A stretch of 64,000 nucleotides of DNA. Source: Nitrobacter hamburgensis X14. Lineage in GTDB: Bacteria; Pseudomonadota; Alphaproteobacteria; Rhizobiales; Xanthobacteraceae. The position numbers and the translations under genes were made by a program. Every line of letters starts with the position of its first letter. The first letter of the stretch is position 1. The notes under the pieces were generated by a model. It searched no databases, was not told where the DNA came from, and saw only the letters and a program-made list of their open reading frames with translations. Shown one piece after another: positions 1 to 8,880 of the stretch. The stretch is from assembly GCF_000013885.1 (NCBI RefSeq), contig NC_007964.1, positions 3,458,001-3,522,000 of the forward strand. Direction: 5' to 3'.

Positions 1-355
1 GGCAGGCACTGCGTGATCATGAGGTGTGACCGCCGTCAGATGATTGACAGACCAATCGGGCATTTCACGACAAAAGCTCTGGCTCATCGTCGGTTAGAGT
101 TTAAGCGGCCTGTATCTGATGCTGCAAGCTCGGTTTGCGATGGCGGCACACTTGATGCGTTCGCTAGAGCCTTTTCGCTTCTGATGGAATCAGAAGCGAG
201 GCTCTATGATTTTGATTTGACGCGTTTTCTTCACGCGAACCGGTATCCATCCTCGGGTCAAGCCCGAGGACATGCTTCGCTCGAAAACGCTCTAAATTCC
301 TGAAATGATCCTCTCCCCTTGTGGAGGAGAGAAACAAGACGGACGCTATCGATCG
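1..355. other. Unassigned stretch before the histidine kinase gene
   Basis: I see no gene I can support here. The only clear structure is the palindromic element at 165-294. An open frame at 13-303 runs straight through that repeat and looks fortuitous. Just beyond the kinase stop codon, about 305-330, an imperfect CTCTCC/GGAGAG inverted repeat could act as a weak terminator for the minus-strand operon. Confidence 0.5.
165..294 (+). repeat. RIME/MITE-like palindromic element, copy A (long form)
   Basis: The element starts TAGAGCCTTTTCG and ends CGAAAACGCTCTA, so its ends form an imperfect inverted repeat bounded by TA. Inside are a large hairpin (TCGCTTCTGAT with ATCAGAAGCGA), a second palindrome around the CGCGTTTTCTTCACGCGAAC core, and an optional 25-bp module with a CCTCGGG/CCCGAGG stem. 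Related copies lie at 3456-3559, 4872-5000, 45665-45767 and 62479-62609. The layout resembles rhizobial intergenic mosaic elements; that family name is from memory. Confidence 0.85.
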
Positions 356-1792
356 TTACACCGGCACCCGCACCGTTGCGCGCAGACCACCCATCGGACT
401 GTCGCCGAGCGTGATGTCGCCGCCATGGGAGCGCGCGATGTCGCGCGCAATGGCGAGGCCGAGGCCGGAGCCGCTCTCGTCCTGATTGCGCGCGCTGTCG
501 AGCCGCAGGAACGGCTTGAAAACTTCCTTGCGCATGTCCTGCGGGATGCCCGGACCGTCATCGTCGACCATCACCGTGAGCCAGCGGTGATCGCGATGGC
601 CGTTGATCGCGATGGAGTCGCCATGGCGTGCCGCGTTCGACACCAGATTGCCGAGACAGCGCTTGAACGCCGCCGGCTTGACGGTGACAACGGGCAGTCC
701 GTAAAAAATGCTCGTCGCGGCGTGACCGTTGCGCTCGGCGTCGCCGCGCAACTCCTCCAGCGCGGCCGCCATGTCGGTCGGTTGCGCCGGCTCGCCGCTG
801 TCGCCGCGCGCGAAGGCGAGATAGGCCTCAAGCATCCCATGCATCTCGTCGACATCCTTGCGCATGCCGTCGACTTCCGGACTGTCGCCGCCGATCAGCG
901 CCAGTTCCAGCTTGAAGCGGGTCAGGATGGTGCGCAGGTCATGCGATACGCCGGCCAGCATCGCGGTACGCTGCTCGATGCTGCGCTCGATACGCATCTT
1001 CATTTCGATGAAGGCTTGCGCGGCGCGCCGGACCTCGCGCGCCCCGCGCGGACGGAAGTTCGGAGCGTCGCGGCCCTTGCCAAAACTGTCGGCGGCATCC
1101 GCCAGCCGCAGGATCGGCTTGATCTGGTTGCGCAGGAACAGCACCGCGACGAACAGCAGGATCGAGGACGTGCCCAGCATCCAGAAAATGAAGATTTCGG
1201 AGTTTGACGCATAGGCGGCGCTGCGTTGCGCGAACACCCGCATCACCGCGTCGTCGAGCTGGATCCTGATCTCCACCAGATTGGAGCGGCCGACCGTGTC
1301 GATCCAGAACGGCTTGCCGATCTGCCTGCCGATCTGCACCGACAGCGACTGGTCGAGCAGCGAGAAGAACGGCTTCGGCCCGGGCGGCGGCATATCGCCC
1401 GGCGGCAGGAAATCGACCACGAGCCCGAGCCGCTGCTGTGCGATGCCGCGGATCGTCGCGCGGTCCTTGTCCTGCGGGTAGTCCTTATAGACATCGATCA
1501 GCGCGGCTACATCCTGCACCACCGCCGCCGACAGCCGGCGCGTCACCGTATTCCAGTGCCGCTCCATGAACACGAAGGCCACCACCGATTGCAGCACCAC
1601 CATCGGCACGATCATGATCAGCAGAGCGCGGGCATAGAGACCCTTGGGCATCCAGTTCTTGAACGCCCGCCCGATCCGGCCATTGGCTACCGAGACACGC
1701 CGGGACGCAGTGCGGATCAGCGTCAGGCCGGCGTCGAGCGTGGCCCTGATAAGCGTTAGGCGGCCATCGAGCTTAGTCCTGATCGGCATCAA
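356..1792 (-). CDS. Two-component sensor histidine kinase, EnvZ-like
   Basis: This is a membrane histidine kinase that should autophosphorylate and pass phosphate to the response regulator encoded just upstream. Transmembrane segments lie near residues 52-75 and 196-216 and frame a periplasmic sensor of about 120 residues. A HAMP-like linker follows, then the H-box SHDLRT with the phospho-acceptor at His284. The N-box (NLVSNAARHGD) is near residue 380, DDDGPGIP near 410 and GSGLGLAIA near 440. All catalytic boxes are intact and 478 residues is normal. The start ATG overlaps the upstream TGA (ATGA), so translation is probably coupled. The N-terminus carries a short internal repeat (RLTLIR / GLTLIR). 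The ligand is unknown. Confidence 0.93.
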   Translation of the reverse strand: MMPIRTKLDGRLTLIRATLDAGLTLIRTASRRVSVANGRIGRAFKNWMPKGLYARALLIMIVPMVVLQSVVAFVFMERHWNTVTRRLSAAVVQDVAALIDVYKDYPQDKDRATIRGIAQQRLGLVVDFLPPGDMPPPGPKPFFSLLDQSLSVQIGRQIGKPFWIDTVGRSNLVEIRIQLDDAVMRVFAQRSAAYASNSEIFIFWMLGTSSILLFVAVLFLRNQIKPILRLADAADSFGKGRDAPNFRPRGAREVRRAAQAFIEMKMRIERSIEQRTAMLAGVSHDLRTILTRFKLELALIGGDSPEVDGMRKDVDEMHGMLEAYLAFARGDSGEPAQPTDMAAALEELRGDAERNGHAATSIFYGLPVVTVKPAAFKRCLGNLVSNAARHGDSIAINGHRDHRWLTVMVDDDGPGIPQDMRKEVFKPFLRLDSARNQDESGSGLGLAIARDIARSHGGDITLGDSPMGGLRATVRVPV

Positions 1793-2517
1793 GGCGCTGC
1801 GACCAGGCGATAGCCGACGCCGCGCACGGCCTGGAGGAATAGCGGGTTGGCCGGATCGCGCTCGATCTTCCGCCGCAGCCGGTTGATCTGAACATCGACG
1901 GCGCGCTCATTCACGGTGCCGCCGCCGTTCAGCTCACCGCGGCGAACCGTCTCGCCGGGCGTGGCGGCGAGCACGCGCAGCATCTCGCGCTCGCGATCGG
2001 TGAGATGAACGACGTCGTCGCCCTGCCGCAGCTCACCGCGCTCCAGATGATAGACGTAAGGCCCGAACGCGATCGATCCGGTTCGTACCGCCGGCAGCGG
2101 CATCGTGCGCTTGAGGATGTTCCCGATCCGCAGCACCAGCTCGCGCGGCTCGAACGGCTTGGCGACATAGTCGTCGGCGCCGATCTGCAGGCCCTCGATG
2201 CGGCTCTCCGCCTCATGCCGGGCCGTCAGCATGATGATCGGCACCGAGGACGAGGCGCGGATGAAGCGAGCGAGATCGAAGCCGGTTTCGCCGGGCATCA
2301 TGATGTCGAGGATCAACAGGTCGAAATACAGTCCAAGCAGTTTCGAGCGGGCGGCCTTGGCGCTCATGGCGGTGGTGACGCGGTAGCCCTCCCCCACCAG
2401 AAAACGCGACAGCAGATCGCGGATACGCCTGTCGTCGTCGACCAGCAGCAGATGCGGGGCGTCGTCGGCCGGCCTCACCGGCGGTCGCGCGCCCCCTGCC
2501 GTTTGCGTGACCGTCAT
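1789..2517 (-). CDS. OmpR-family response regulator, PetR-like
   Basis: This is a DNA-binding response regulator. The receiver domain begins at PHLLLVDDDRRIRDLL and has phospho-acceptor Asp71 in LILDIMMPGETG, a Thr in the MLTARHE strand and a Lys in YVAKPFEPREL. The C-terminal half is an OmpR/PhoB winged helix ending in RRKIERDPANPLFLQAVRG. The pattern matches PetR of Rhodobacter, which is paired with the MarR-type PetP, and the same order is found here. The gene overlaps its neighbours by four bases on each side, giving a three-gene MarR-regulator-kinase operon. The target genes cannot be told from the sequence. Confidence 0.93.
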   Translation of the reverse strand: MTVTQTAGGARPPVRPADDAPHLLLVDDDRRIRDLLSRFLVGEGYRVTTAMSAKAARSKLLGLYFDLLILDIMMPGETGFDLARFIRASSSVPIIMLTARHEAESRIEGLQIGADDYVAKPFEPRELVLRIGNILKRTMPLPAVRTGSIAFGPYVYHLERGELRQGDDVVHLTDREREMLRVLAATPGETVRRGELNGGGTVNERAVDVQINRLRRKIERDPANPLFLQAVRGVGYRLVAAP

Positions 2518-3062
2518 ACCTTCACCATCTTGCCGTCGACCCGCAGGATCGCCTCCAGCACCTTGTCGGGATCGTCGTGGTCGATCATCCCGAGCAGAAA
2601 TTTGCGCACCGCCTCGGCGCCGGATGCATCGAGGCCTCGCAGCGCGCGCGCGATGCGGTCGGTCTGCAGGCCCGCGAGCTGCGCCACTAGCGCCTCGCCT
2701 TTCGCGGTGGCGAAAAGAAGGCGCTGACGCCGGTCGGCGTCGCCGGCCTTCTGCACGATATAGCCCTCATCGAGGAGCTGCTTGAGAACCCGCCCCAGCG
2801 ATTGCTTGGTGATGCGCAGCACCTCGAGCAGATCCGCGACGTTGAGGCCGGGATAACGGTGGACGAAATGCATCACCCGATGATGCGCGCGGCCGAAACC
2901 GAATTTTTCCAGCACATGGTCGGGATCGCCGACGAAATCGCGATAGGCGAAGAACAGCAGTTCGATGATGTCCCATCGCGTCTCCGCAGGTCGCCTGCCC
3001 GATGCTTCCGGGCCGGCAGCGCCCATGGCGGCGGTGGGGGCCGAGAAATTTAGGACAGCCAT
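2514..3062 (-). CDS. MarR-family transcriptional regulator, PetP-like
   Basis: This is a winged-helix regulator of the MarR family, first gene of the operon with the response regulator and kinase. After about 30 weakly conserved residues the domain starts at RWDIIELLFFAYRDF. The recognition region VADLLEVLRITKQSLGRVLKQLLDEGYI and the wing with DRRQRLLF are typical. I chose the ATG at 3062 (182 residues); a TTG at 3083 in the same frame is possible but lacks a better ribosome site. A near-palindrome TTGGTTCCAA at 3074-3083, just upstream, could be an operator. PetP is the closest family name I can give; the signal sensed is unknown. Confidence 0.88.
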   Translation of the reverse strand: MAVLNFSAPTAAMGAAGPEASGRRPAETRWDIIELLFFAYRDFVGDPDHVLEKFGFGRAHHRVMHFVHRYPGLNVADLLEVLRITKQSLGRVLKQLLDEGYIVQKAGDADRRQRLLFATAKGEALVAQLAGLQTDRIARALRGLDASGAEAVRKFLLGMIDHDDPDKVLEAILRVDGKMVKV

Positions 3063-3455
3063 GTTGACATATCTTGGTTCCAATGTTACGAGACTGCTAT
3101 TCGCGGCGAAATATTATAACGCTTCGCCCGGAACCGGTCCGATCTACGGCCTGATTATCGAACGGCGAGGCCGAGCGGCCGAGAGTTTTTTCGGCCGTAA
3201 CGATCGTCGGGCGGCATTTCGGCCAACATACTGGACTTCGCGCCTTCCGCCAAAGCTGAAACCGGCTTTCGGACCGGCGGGCAAGAACCCAGGGCCCGAA
3301 CCGATCGGTGGCGTGACCTTGACATTCACGACCCGCCTTGCCGCAAGGTCTGACAGCGAATGTCAAATTCATAACGCCACTGTAAAACTTGCAGTTGCTG
3401 GAGGGCCGTGATTCTTGCATTTGCAAAGGTGCCCGCCGCAAAGGGAAACGAATGT
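3063..3455. promoter_or_regulatory. Divergent intergenic region between the MarR operon and ilvE
   Basis: About 390 bases separate the divergent genes and I see no coding sequence here. A near-palindrome TTGGTTCCAA (3074-3083) abuts the MarR gene start. A TTGACA hexamer at 3319-3324 could be a -35 box for rightward transcription, but no good -10 box follows at 17 bases. TTGCATTTGCAA near 3415-3426 is another small palindrome. The regulatory roles are inferred. Confidence 0.4.
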
Positions 3456-3559
3456 TAGAGCGTTTTCGAGCGAAGTGGATACCGGTTCGTGTGAAGAAAA
3501 CGCGTCAAATCAAAATCATAGAGCCCGCTTCTGATTCCATCAGAAGCGAAAAGGCTCTA
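3456..3559 (-). repeat. RIME/MITE-like element, copy B (short form)
   Basis: This copy is inverted relative to copy A and starts TAGAGCGTTTTCGAGCGAAG. It lacks the optional 25-bp module, so the GGATACCGG core joins directly to the end segment. It is bounded by TA on both sides and lies 50 bases upstream of the ilvE start, within its probable leader. Confidence 0.85.
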
Positions 3560-3609
3560 GACCTTAAGCCCGCCATCGCGAGGACTGCGGCAAAGCCGGG
3601 AGAAGACCC

Positions 3610-4722
3610 ATGGGAGTTTCGCTCGATACGATCGATGGCGCGATGACGTTGAAATTCGACGTCCAGCCGACGGCCAATCCGACGCCCCCGACCGCGCGTA
3701 CGGAGAAGCTCGCCAACCCGGGTTTCGGCCGGGTGTTTACCGACCACATGGCCGTGGTGCGCTACAATCCGGCGAAGGGCTGGCACGGCGCGCGCGTCGA
3801 ATCCCGCGCCAGCTTTTCGCTCGATCCCGCGACCGCCGTTCTGCACTACGCGCAGGAGATTTTCGAAGGCCTCAAGGCTTACAAGCGTGACGACGGCGGC
3901 GTGAACCTGTTCCGCCCCGACGCCAATGCGCGGCGCTTCCGCAATTCGGCCGAGCGCATGGCGATGGCGCCGCTCCCTGAGCCCGTGTTCATCGAAGCCA
4001 TTGAGCAACTCGTGCGCATCGACCGGGCCTGGGTTCCGGGCGGTGAAGGCAGCCTGTACCTGCGGCCCTTCATGATCGCGAACGAGGTCTTCCTCGGCGT
4101 GAAGCCCTCGGCGGAGTACATCTTCGCCGTCATCGCCTCGCCGGTCGGCTCCTATTTCAAGGGCGGCCCCGCGCCGGTCTCGATCTGGGTCTCGGAAAAC
4201 TACACGCGTGCGGCGGTCGGCGGCACCGGCACCGTCAAATGCGGCGGAAACTACGCCGCCAGCCTGCGCGCACAAGCCGAAGCCATCGATCGCGGCTGCG
4301 ATCAGGTCGTTTTCCTGGACGCGGTCGAGCGCCGCTACATCGAGGAACTCGGCGGCATGAACATTTTCTTCGTGTTCGACGACGGTTCACTCTCGACGCC
4401 GCCGCTCGGCACCATCCTGCCGGGCATCACCCGCGATTCGATCATTACGCTCGCAAAGGAATCCGGTACGCGCGTGCGCGAGGAGCCCTATACAATCGAC
4501 CAGTGGCGCTCTGACGCCGCCAGCGGCAGGCTGAAAGAAGCCTTCGCCTGCGGCACGGCGGCGGTCATCTCACCGATCGGCAAGGTGTGCTCGGCGCACG
4601 GCGATTTCACCATCAATGGCGGCGCCGCCGGTCCCGTCGCGATGGGCTTTCGCAAGAAGCTGGTCGACATCCAGTACGGCCGCGCGGCCGACGCGCACAA
4701 CTGGACCCGCAAGGTGCTGTGA
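3610..4722 (+). CDS. ilvE: Branched-chain amino acid aminotransferase
   Basis: This PLP enzyme makes the last step of leucine, isoleucine and valine synthesis, transferring an amino group from glutamate to branched-chain 2-oxo acids. It is a fold-type IV protein. The PLP-binding lysine is Lys210 in TGTVKCGGNYAASL, and the downstream GGMNIFFVF and GTILPGITRDS motifs are typical. It has 370 residues, the usual length for the group with YNPAKGWHGARV near the N-terminus. The start ATG follows GGGAGAAG. It stands alone, and the repeats on both sides suggest a single-gene unit. Confidence 0.95.
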   Translation: MGVSLDTIDGAMTLKFDVQPTANPTPPTARTEKLANPGFGRVFTDHMAVVRYNPAKGWHGARVESRASFSLDPATAVLHYAQEIFEGLKAYKRDDGGVNLFRPDANARRFRNSAERMAMAPLPEPVFIEAIEQLVRIDRAWVPGGEGSLYLRPFMIANEVFLGVKPSAEYIFAVIASPVGSYFKGGPAPVSIWVSENYTRAAVGGTGTVKCGGNYAASLRAQAEAIDRGCDQVVFLDAVERRYIEELGGMNIFFVFDDGSLSTPPLGTILPGITRDSIITLAKESGTRVREEPYTIDQWRSDAASGRLKEAFACGTAAVISPIGKVCSAHGDFTINGGAAGPVAMGFRKKLVDIQYGRAADAHNWTRKVL

Positions 4723-4740
4723 TCGCCGGCGGCGCATTCG

Positions 4741-4871
4741 TCGCAATACAAGAACCGTCATACTCCGCGAAAGCGGAGTATCCAGTATTCCGCGGCGACA
4801 GAAACACCTTTGGCATCACCACGATTACTGGATCGTCCTCTTGCGCGGACGATGACGGCTTATTTTGCGGT
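4741..4871. repeat. Intergenic palindromic repeats (CCGC-GAAA-GCGG type)
   Basis: Two hairpins occur, GTCATACTCCGCGAAAGCGGAGTA and CGTCCTCTTGCGCGGACGATGACG, separated by a linker with CCAGTATT and ACTGGATC. The same plan, a hairpin with an AAAGCGG-like loop, then CCAGTA, then an oppositely oriented hairpin with ATGACGG, recurs near 17475-17575, 41626-41702 and 63820-63945. This is a second dispersed repeat family, independent of the RIME-like one. Confidence 0.7.
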
Positions 4872-5000
4872 TAGAGCGTTTTCGAGCGAAGCATGTCCTC
4901 GGGCTTGACCCGACGATGGATACCGGTTCGCGTGTAGAAAACGCGTCAAATCAAAATCATAGAGCCCGCTTCTGATTCCATCAGAAGCGAAAAGGCTCTA
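4872..5000 (-). repeat. RIME/MITE-like element, copy C (long form), flanking the IS5 element
   Basis: This copy carries the optional 25-bp module with one arm mutated (CCTCGGG-CTTGA-CCCGACG). Its right end is CTCTAG, and the IS5-group element has inserted in that CTAG. Before that insertion the repeat end would have abutted the stop codon of the MATE gene. Confidence 0.85.
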
Positions 5001-5001
5001 G

Positions 5002-6303
5002 CAGGCTGTTGAAGAAGTCTCTGGCGCAGCGGTTCTGGGCATGATTCTCTTGATGCGGATGCGTCGAGGGGGGAGCGATGCGGGGAAGCGACGAACGGTC
5101 AGGCTCGCTGTTCAGCTATGTGGACTTGGAGGCTCGGATTCGCTCCGACCATCCGCTGCGAACGATCCGACAGATCGCGAACGCGGCGTTGAATGATCTG
5201 TCGAGGGACTTTGACAAGCTCTACACGGCGTTCGGCCGTCCCTCGATCGCACCGGAGAAGCTGCTTCGGGCAATGCTGCTGCAGGCATTCTACGGGATCC
5301 GCTCGGAACGGCAGTTGATGGAGCGGCTGGAGTTCGACCTGCTGTTGCGCTGGTTCGTGGGCTTGGGCGTGGACGACCCGGTGTGGGACCACTCGACCTT
5401 CTCGAAGAACCGCGACCGATTGCTTGAAGGTGAGATCGCCGCGAAGTTCTTGAACGCGCTGATGGGGCAGCACCAGGTCAAGCGGCTGTTATCAAGCGAG
5501 CATTTTTCGGTCGACGGCACGCTGATCGAGGCGTGGGCATCGATCAAGAGCTTCCGGCGCAAGGACGGCGGTGACCAGGACAGTGATGGACCGGGACGCA
5601 ACGCCGAGCGCAGTTTCCACAACGAGAAGCGCTGCAACGAGACGCATCAGAGCACGACCGATCCCGAGGCACGGCTCTATAAGAAGGGCGGCGGCCAGCC
5701 GGCGAAGCTTTGCTACATCGGCCATGCCCTGATGGAGAACCGCAACGGACTGGCGGTGCTGGGTGGCGTGAGCCGGGCGACCGGAACGGCGGAGCGGGAT
5801 CAGGCGTTGGCGCTGATCGACTGCCACCGCGGCCAAAGCGAGCGGCGGATCACGCTGGGCGCCGACAAGGCCTATGACGTCACCGCATTCGTCGAGGACT
5901 TAAGACGGCGTTCGGTCACGCCGCACATCGCCATCGACGGGCATTTGAGCAAGACCGGAAAGCCGCGCAAGACCGCGATCGACCAGAGGACTCTCCGTCA
6001 TGCCGGATATGCCGTCAGCCAACGCTGTCGCAAGCGCATCGAGGAGGTGTTCGGCTGGATCAAGGCCTCCGCCGGACTTGCCAAGATCAAGCTGCGAGGC
6101 CGCGACCGCGTCAACGCCACCTTCACCCTGGCGCTGGCGGCCTACAACCTGATCCGCTTGCCCAAACTCCTGGCAGCCGCCGCGTGAAACACAAGTCGTG
6201 CACCGTCAAGATGCTCGATCAGGACCCTGATGGTGGCGCCGCCCGCAGATCACGCTGACTCCATTCCATATCCGTCTCCGTGGGAAACTTCTTCAACAGC
6301 CTG
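5002..6303 (+). mobile_element. Intact IS5-group insertion sequence, 1302 bp
   Basis: Perfect 17-bp terminal inverted repeats are present: 5002-5018 reads CAGGCTGTTGAAGAAGT and 6287-6303 is its complement. CTAG flanks both ends (4998-5001 and 6304-6307), fitting the 4-bp YTAR target duplication known for the IS5 group. The single transposase gene is uninterrupted, so the element looks recently active. A relic of a related end (TTCAACAGCCTGCTAG) lies at 35105-35120. Confidence 0.92.
5078..6187 (+). CDS. IS5-family DDE transposase
   Basis: This transposase should catalyse cut-and-paste movement of the surrounding element. The N-terminal DUF772-like half contains PLRTIRQIANAALNDL and YGIRSERQLMERLEF. 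The DDE_Tnp_1 half contains FSVDGTLIEAWAS (first Asp), LGADKAYDV (second Asp) and RIEEVFGWIKASAG (catalytic Glu). The frame is complete at 369 residues, the start follows GGGGGGAGCG, and I see no frameshift. The stop codon lies 116 bases before the right end. Confidence 0.93.
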   Translation: MRGSDERSGSLFSYVDLEARIRSDHPLRTIRQIANAALNDLSRDFDKLYTAFGRPSIAPEKLLRAMLLQAFYGIRSERQLMERLEFDLLLRWFVGLGVDDPVWDHSTFSKNRDRLLEGEIAAKFLNALMGQHQVKRLLSSEHFSVDGTLIEAWASIKSFRRKDGGDQDSDGPGRNAERSFHNEKRCNETHQSTTDPEARLYKKGGGQPAKLCYIGHALMENRNGLAVLGGVSRATGTAERDQALALIDCHRGQSERRITLGADKAYDVTAFVEDLRRRSVTPHIAIDGHLSKTGKPRKTAIDQRTLRHAGYAVSQRCRKRIEEVFGWIKASAGLAKIKLRGRDRVNATFTLALAAYNLIRLPKLLAAAA

Positions 6304-7722
6304 CTAGGCCTCGCGATACCGCATATCCTTTAGAGGCACCAGACCGAGCCGCTCACGTCTGATCCAGCGCGAGATCATCAGGATGGCCACGGCCGCGAGG
6401 CCCGACGCCAGGCCGATCCAGATACCGGTGCCCTGAAATCCGAGCCTGAAGGCAAACAGCAAGCTCAGCGACATGCCGAAGCCCCAATAGCCAAGACCGG
6501 CATAGATCATCGGCACGCGGGTATCCTGCAAGCCGCGCAGCATACCGGCGCCGACCACCTGTGCACCGTCGGCAATCTGAAACACCGCCGCGCAGGTCAG
6601 AAACGACACGGCCAACCCGATCACCTCGACATTCGCTGCATCGTTGACGTCGACGAATGCGCCGATCAACCATCGCGGCGCAGTAATCATCAACACGCTG
6701 GTGCTGGTCATGAAAGCAATCGCCAGCGCCAACGACGCCCACCCGGCGCGGGCGATCCCATCGCGATCTCCGGCCCCGTAAGCGCGACCGACGCGCACCG
6801 TTACGGCCTGCGCCAGTCCCATCGGCACCATGAAGGAGACCGACGCGATCTGAATCGCAATGGCGTGAGCCGCGATCGAGGCCGTGCCGAACTGCCCCAT
6901 CAGGAACACCGCGGCATTGAACACGGTGATCTCGAAGGCAAGCGCAGCGCCGATCGGCAGTCCAACGCGCCACAGCGTGACGAGACATGGCCAATCGGCG
7001 CGCCACCAGTTGCCGAACAGATGATAGCGACGAAACCTGCGGCCAAAGCTCACCACCAGCGCCAGCCCGACGAACAGGAAGGTATTCGACAACGTGGTCG
7101 CGATGCCGGACCCTCGCAGCCCCAGTGCCGGCAGACCGAGATGACCGAACACCAGCGCCCAGTTCGCCACGATATTGAACAGGATCGCGGCTGCGGTCAC
7201 CATCATCGCCCATACCGGGCGCTCCAGCGCGGCGAAGAACGAACGCAGCGCAATGAAACCCAGAGTCGGCAGCATGCCCCATTGCAATGCGCGCACGAAC
7301 ACCTGGGCGTCGGCTGCAAGCTGCGGTTCCTGATCGAGCAGAATGAGGATTGCATCTGTATGCCAGAGCAGCAGCCAGCTCGGCACCGCAATCAGCACCG
7401 CCGTCCATAGCCCCTGCCGGAACGTCCGCCGCACATCGCGCACCATGTGCAATTTACGACCGAACGCTTCGGCCATCATCGGCGACGCCGCAGTGACGAC
7501 GCCGATGCCGAAAATCAGGATCGCGAGGTACAGATTGACGCCAAGGGTTCCTGCGGCCAGCGCCGAAGGACCAACGCGGCCCAGTACGATCACATCGGTG
7601 GTGGTCAGCGCGATTTGCGCGAGGTTGGTGAGAACGAGCGGCCAACCAAGCGTCAGCGTCGCCCGGAATTCTCCGAGCCAGGCTTCGCGCGACAGCGCGC
7701 TCCGGTGGGCGTCAAAAAGCAT
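6304..7722 (-). CDS. MATE-family multidrug exporter
   Basis: This inner-membrane cation-coupled exporter of the MatE/NorM type has 472 residues and about twelve hydrophobic segments. The family features TLGWPLVLTNLAQIALTTTDV near the N-terminus and GLPIGAALAFEITVFN at the start of the second half are clear, showing the two-fold MatE repeat. The C-terminus reads MRYREA, and the TAG stop is the CTAG duplicated by the neighbouring IS5 element. The protein therefore ends where it probably ended before the insertion, and any downstream control sequence has been displaced. The substrate is not predictable. The gene stands alone. Confidence 0.92.
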   Translation of the reverse strand: MLFDAHRSALSREAWLGEFRATLTLGWPLVLTNLAQIALTTTDVIVLGRVGPSALAAGTLGVNLYLAILIFGIGVVTAASPMMAEAFGRKLHMVRDVRRTFRQGLWTAVLIAVPSWLLLWHTDAILILLDQEPQLAADAQVFVRALQWGMLPTLGFIALRSFFAALERPVWAMMVTAAAILFNIVANWALVFGHLGLPALGLRGSGIATTLSNTFLFVGLALVVSFGRRFRRYHLFGNWWRADWPCLVTLWRVGLPIGAALAFEITVFNAAVFLMGQFGTASIAAHAIAIQIASVSFMVPMGLAQAVTVRVGRAYGAGDRDGIARAGWASLALAIAFMTSTSVLMITAPRWLIGAFVDVNDAANVEVIGLAVSFLTCAAVFQIADGAQVVGAGMLRGLQDTRVPMIYAGLGYWGFGMSLSLLFAFRLGFQGTGIWIGLASGLAAVAILMISRWIRRERLGLVPLKDMRYREA

Positions 7723-7777
7723 GGCGGCACGATCATCAACGCGGCAACTGGGGCAGAAGGACAGTATCAGGACGACG

Positions 7778-7805
7778 AAACCTCCGACGGTATCGCCGGA
7801 GGTTT
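7778..7805 (-). terminator. Hairpin terminator downstream of prmB
   Basis: AAACCTCCG at 7778-7786 pairs with CGGAGGTTT at 7797-7805. The hairpin lies 29 bases past the prmB stop codon and upstream of the MATE gene. Only a short T run follows on the minus strand, so strength is uncertain. Confidence 0.65.
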
Positions 7806-7833
7806 TCGTGCGTCGCCCGGACGTGCGGAGCGG

Positions 7834-8880
7834 TCATGCCGTGCCGACCGGGTGTCGCGCGGGCGCACAATCCGCAAGCGTCGCGGCATCGATCCAGAAC
7901 ACCTCGCCCTCGGACTCCTCGGTGTCGAGCCAGAGCAAATCCGCGCGCGGATAAGCCTTCTCGATCGCCGGTTTGCAGCGGCCAACCTCACACAACAACC
8001 CGCCGCCGGACGCGAGATGAGTTTTGGCGCCGTCGATGATCCGTCGCACCAGGTCGATGCCGTCAGCACCACCGTCGAACGCCATCCGCGGCTCCGCAAG
8101 GCACTCGTGCGGCAGGCTCGCCATGCCCTGCGCATCGACATAGGGCGGGTTCGAGATGATGAGATCGTATCGCTTGCCGCTGACTGCCGCGAACAGGTCG
8201 CCCTGTGCCAGTTGAATGCGATCTTCAAGGCGGTGCTCTTGCACGTTGCGCTCGGCTACGGTGAGCGCGTCCGCCGACAGGTCGGCCGCATCGACCGTCG
8301 CATTCGGAAACGCGCGCGCGGCCAGAATGGCAAGGCATCCCGAGCCGGTGCAGAGATCGAGCACGCGGGTCACCGTCGCGGGATCGCGCAGACGCAGCAC
8401 ATCGTCGCCGCCGAAATGCGAATCCAGAAGCTCTCCGATGAACGAGCGCGGCACGATCACACGTTCGTCGACATAGAACGCCATGCCGCGCATATACATC
8501 CTGTTGACGAGATAGGCGGCGGGCTTGCGGGTCGCGATGCGCTGCTCGATCCAGCCGAGGATGCGCCGGCCGGCCGCCTTCGGCACACGCCGCGCGGCCA
8601 GCGGCTCGACCTCGTCCGGATGCAGGTGCATGGCCTCGCCGACCAGGAAGGCGGCCTCGGCAACCGGATCAGTGGTGCCGTGCGCAACCGTAACGCGAGC
8701 GCGCGTGAGCCTTGCGGCAGCGAAGCGGACGTAGTCGAAAATCGTCACGAGTACGGGAGCCGGGGTTCCGGCGGCGGAGGGGTTTGCAGTTTTGGCTACA
8801 GCCCGCGTCGGCCGCCGTTTTTTGGCTGAGCTACGGGTCGCGACTGTCGATCGTCCGCCGCGCACGGCGGTCTTCACCAT
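7834..8880 (-). CDS. prmB: Ribosomal protein L3 N5-glutamine methyltransferase
   Basis: This SAM-dependent enzyme methylates a glutamine side chain of ribosomal protein L3. The catalytic NPPY motif is near residue 244 (DLIISNPPYVDA), and the SAM site is RVLDLCTGSGCLAI. The segment FYVDERVIVPRSFIGELL distinguishes PrmB from the release-factor enzyme PrmC. At 348 residues it is about 40 longer than the E. coli protein because of a basic, Ala/Arg-rich N-terminus (residues 1-45); an internal start at the GTG encoding VTIFDYV would give the usual length. The ATG overlaps the moaE stop (TGATG), so it is the distal gene of the pgsA-moaD-moaE-prmB run. Confidence 0.9.
   Translation of the reverse strand: MVKTAVRGGRSTVATRSSAKKRRPTRAVAKTANPSAAGTPAPVLVTIFDYVRFAAARLTRARVTVAHGTTDPVAEAAFLVGEAMHLHPDEVEPLAARRVPKAAGRRILGWIEQRIATRKPAAYLVNRMYMRGMAFYVDERVIVPRSFIGELLDSHFGGDDVLRLRDPATVTRVLDLCTGSGCLAILAARAFPNATVDAADLSADALTVAERNVQEHRLEDRIQLAQGDLFAAVSGKRYDLIISNPPYVDAQGMASLPHECLAEPRMAFDGGADGIDLVRRIIDGAKTHLASGGGLLCEVGRCKPAIEKAYPRADLLWLDTEESEGEVFWIDAATLADCAPARHPVGTA

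Noticed and set aside
13..303. Open frame of 96 codons at the window start
   Set aside because: It runs through the RIME-like element at 165-294, has no ribosome site and no recognisable protein feature, so it is more likely fortuitous.
7723..7833. Possible small gene between the MATE exporter and prmB
   Set aside because: The space holds a terminator hairpin for prmB and the MATE promoter; no frame with a ribosome site is seen.
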